This document shows positions 61,769 through 64,000 of a stretch of 64,000 nt of DNA, piece after piece; position 1 is the stretch's first letter, and every line of letters begins with the position of its first letter. A program made the position numbers and the translations under genes. A model generated the notes under the pieces. That model was not told where the DNA came from. It worked only from the letters and a program-made list of their open reading frames with translations, and made no database searches. The stretch comes from Tetmemena sp. SeJ-2015. Lineage: Eukaryota; Ciliophora; Spirotrichea; Sporadotrichida; Oxytrichidae. The stretch lies in contig JAJKFJ010022523.1 in the NCBI GenBank assembly GCA_027382625.1, positions 1 through 64,000 of the forward strand, given 5' to 3'.

Positions 61769-64000
61769 TGATGCGCACACTCTTCATCATCTTCATCATT
61801 TTCTTCTTCTGAACTTGTGTCGCTTATAACTCTGTATTGAGCACTCCCTCGCAAAAGTTACAAGGATAAAAAGTTCTTAGAATTTGATGCTGAATCGAAT
61901 GGTGTAATTATTATTTAAATTGGAGACACTTAAACTGCCACTGATTTATTCCATTTTAATTTAATTTCTAATTTAATTCTCTTTTTTATTAAATTCTCAG
62001 CTATATTAAAAATAAACTGTGAGTCACTTTACTTAAAGGAGAGGAAGTTCCTTGAAGTTAGACAAGCTAATCAAATTAAAGATAGCTCTTATGATACACC
62101 TGAGACTTAAGATACTGGAGATGGCTAATTTAATGGATAAACTAAACCAGGCAGAGATCTTGATTCATTTTAGCCCTCCGCATTTGCTCTTAAAAGGCTA
62201 ATGTCCTATTAATTAGTCAAATTTAAAGAAACAGTATTTTTTTTAATTTCTAACAAATAGATCAATTAATTCTTGCTTACATCATTTTATTGTTTGCCGT
62301 ATTAAATTAAATATATTTAAGAAGATAAAAAAATTGAAAATTATGAAAAATGTTGATTGCCATTAGTAATATATTTGTTTAAGGATTAAGTTTAAATTTG
62401 CATTAAAAAATAATCTGAATTTAAAAAGAAATATAAATAATACATATATTCATCATGATTAATTCTTACTCTATCTATATTAAGATTTTGAATAGAGATT
62501 TAACCATACCTTCTCCGACTTTATGCTGTCTGATTTTAATTTTTATCTTTTATTTGATAAAATTTTGTATTTCTCTTATTCTTTTAAATCAATTCCATTT
62601 AATAAAATTAGAGTTATTAAAAAAATGACTTTTTTCTCCCTTAGATTCATTTTATGAAGAAGTGTAAAATTATAAAAAATTATTTTTTGCAAATTATTTT
62701 TAAATATAACCAAGAAAATAAATTTATAAATAAAAAGCTAAATTTAATTTCTTTAAAATACTAAAAATAATCTGAAGTACCAGGAGATACTTTTTAGTCC
62801 AGGGTGAAGAGAGAGTTATAATCTAATTGAAATAACAAATTTTATAAATTTTAAATATTTTGTTTCAGTAATATAAGTTTATTGCTGTTTTATCTTTGAA
62901 AAGGAGCAAAATAATTTTATTTATACAAGATTAGTGCTAAGAGCAAAAATAAATATTCTTAGATTCATATGCTTATTGATAAATATTTTAATACTAAAAT
63001 AATTTTATTTTTAAAAATATTTCATATAAAGCACTTCTTTTTAAAACTGTATATAGATTAAATATTTTTATTTATATTTATATAAATTTGATGTTCTTAA
63101 TACTTTCAATTGATAAATTAGCATATTGCTAGTCATAGTTTTTAATGAATTTCTGTAATAATAGAAAGAGGTTACATTTGAAGATTAAGTACGTAATGGT
63201 ATTATATATGAATCTAACGGCGGCCTATTAAGGAATTCAGATATTGGCATTGACCTGAATATTACCATAAGAAATGTTTCTCTCAAATCATTCACAAATT
63301 AAAAATTATAATTGCAACTCTGTTAGTGTTGACTATTCAGCACTTGATTACACAACTAGCTTGATCTAGCTTCCAGTGAATTTCAGCAGAAGAATAAACC
63401 TTACGATTGTGGACTCATACTTTGAAGATTTGAATCTCAAATCTTTAAATTATCAATTTATATCAATAATTATTTAAATGCAGCAACTCAGCCTTAAAAT
63501 ATAAATTATTTCTTGATGACATTTCCGTTAAACACAACTTTCACAAATATCTTGTTTAAAAATGTAACGTTTAAAGGCATCTCAATGAACACTAACATCT
63601 TCAACTTTGCCGATAAAGCAGTTTTCAATATTGATATTGAGAACTCAAATTTTTACTAACTTAACTGCAGATTGATTTTCCTCAATTATCTCCAATACAC
63701 TGTCTCCTATACAAACTATCTCTCCATTTTATTTTATTACGGGCACCAAATTTATTGGCATCAACTCTTATTGCTACAACAAAATTAAAAAGGCTAAAAT
63801 TGTGTTTAAGTAGATATTTATTTGAGAAACTTTTAATTAAGTAAGAAAGATAGTATTATGAATAAACTACTAGAAGGAAGTTAAAAATAGATCTGTAATA
63901 AAGACCAAAATATGTATAAATTTCATTGTGGAGCATATTATAACTAAAAGATTTTACTTTTTTTAAAAGAATATTTCATATTTACACTCTTCCTTAAACT
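61769..64000 (+). CDS. Gene 3: start of another beta-helix surface protein, runs off the window
   Basis: MMRTLFIIFIIFFF at 61769 looks like a secretion signal, followed by an in-frame TGA (61811-61813; probably TGG originally) and TCVAYNSVLSTPSQKLQG. A one-base shift near 61868 leads to KFLEFDAESNGVIIIQIGDT. After an AT-rich piece coding resumes as LYLKERKFLEVRQANQIKDS and SSYDTPETQDTGDGQFNGQT. Beta-helix style coding follows at 63330-63780 (SVDYSALDYTTSLIQLPVNF, NTFTNILFKNVTFKGISMNT in part). It shows what the N-terminus of this family looks like, which is missing from gene 1. The nonsense codon and shift make it possibly a pseudogene. Confidence 0.5.

Noticed and set aside
61743..62060. Minus-strand frame with an acidic run (SDTSSEEENDEDDEE)
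   Set aside because: Open for about 100 codons, but the plus strand continues beyond it as coherent coding while the minus frame meets TGA near 62075. A chance frame opposite Phe/Ile/Ser-rich coding is more likely, though not excluded.

Overview
The window looks like germline (micronuclear) DNA of a hypotrich-type ciliate. Four things support this. (1) Long protein similarities only read through if TAA and TAG are Gln and TGA is the only stop. (2) Coding segments are chopped by AT-rich pieces. At many junctions a short direct repeat (pointer) flanks the piece, and removing the piece plus one pointer restores the frame, which is the MDS/IES structure of germline genes. (3) There are three Tc1/mariner-like elements with C4A4-like ends of the telomere-bearing element (TBE) type. 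(4) Base composition is very AT-rich, with GC-richer islands only in coding or inserted DNA. Species cannot be named from this.

Layout: 1-655 is one end of a TBE; 660-1900 holds coding scraps and a TAC microsatellite. 2105-10113 (+) is gene 1, a large surface-type protein: beta-helix repeats, a Cys-rich stretch, a multi-pass membrane region and a Lys-rich tail. 10760-13985 is a truncated TBE with zinc-finger/kinase, a second TBE-type ORF, and the transposase C-terminus. 13990-16260 has unidentified coding pieces on both strands. 16383-19797 (-) is conserved gene A. 21466-22575 is a short, internally deleted TBE. 22987-23908 is a long foldback. 26530-43440 contains many beta-helix coding segments in AT-rich DNA, probably the front part of gene 2, with an inserted element and a fragment resembling MON1. 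43474-54650 (+) is gene 2, paralogous to gene 1. 55950-59140 (-) is gene B, paralogous to gene A. 60250-60520 is a GC-richer island, and 61769 to the end is the start of a third beta-helix gene.

The blocks 2105-19800 and 43474-59140 are an old segmental duplication in the same order and orientation. This allows IES positions, lengths and pointers to be compared between two copies inside one window. At least eight IES sites are shared. One IES occurs only in copy 2, and a pair of pointers has changed in concert (ATCTCA twice in copy 1, ATCTCT twice in copy 2). Copy 2 also carries two insertions flanked by 13-17 bp direct repeats, and one of its IESs has been enlarged by a 271-bp-arm hairpin.

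Many coding segments carry 1-2 base frameshifts, often in A/T runs, and some patches look like low-accuracy sequence. It is therefore not certain which genes are pseudogenes and which are only poorly read. All similarity calls come from motif recognition by eye; no search was run.
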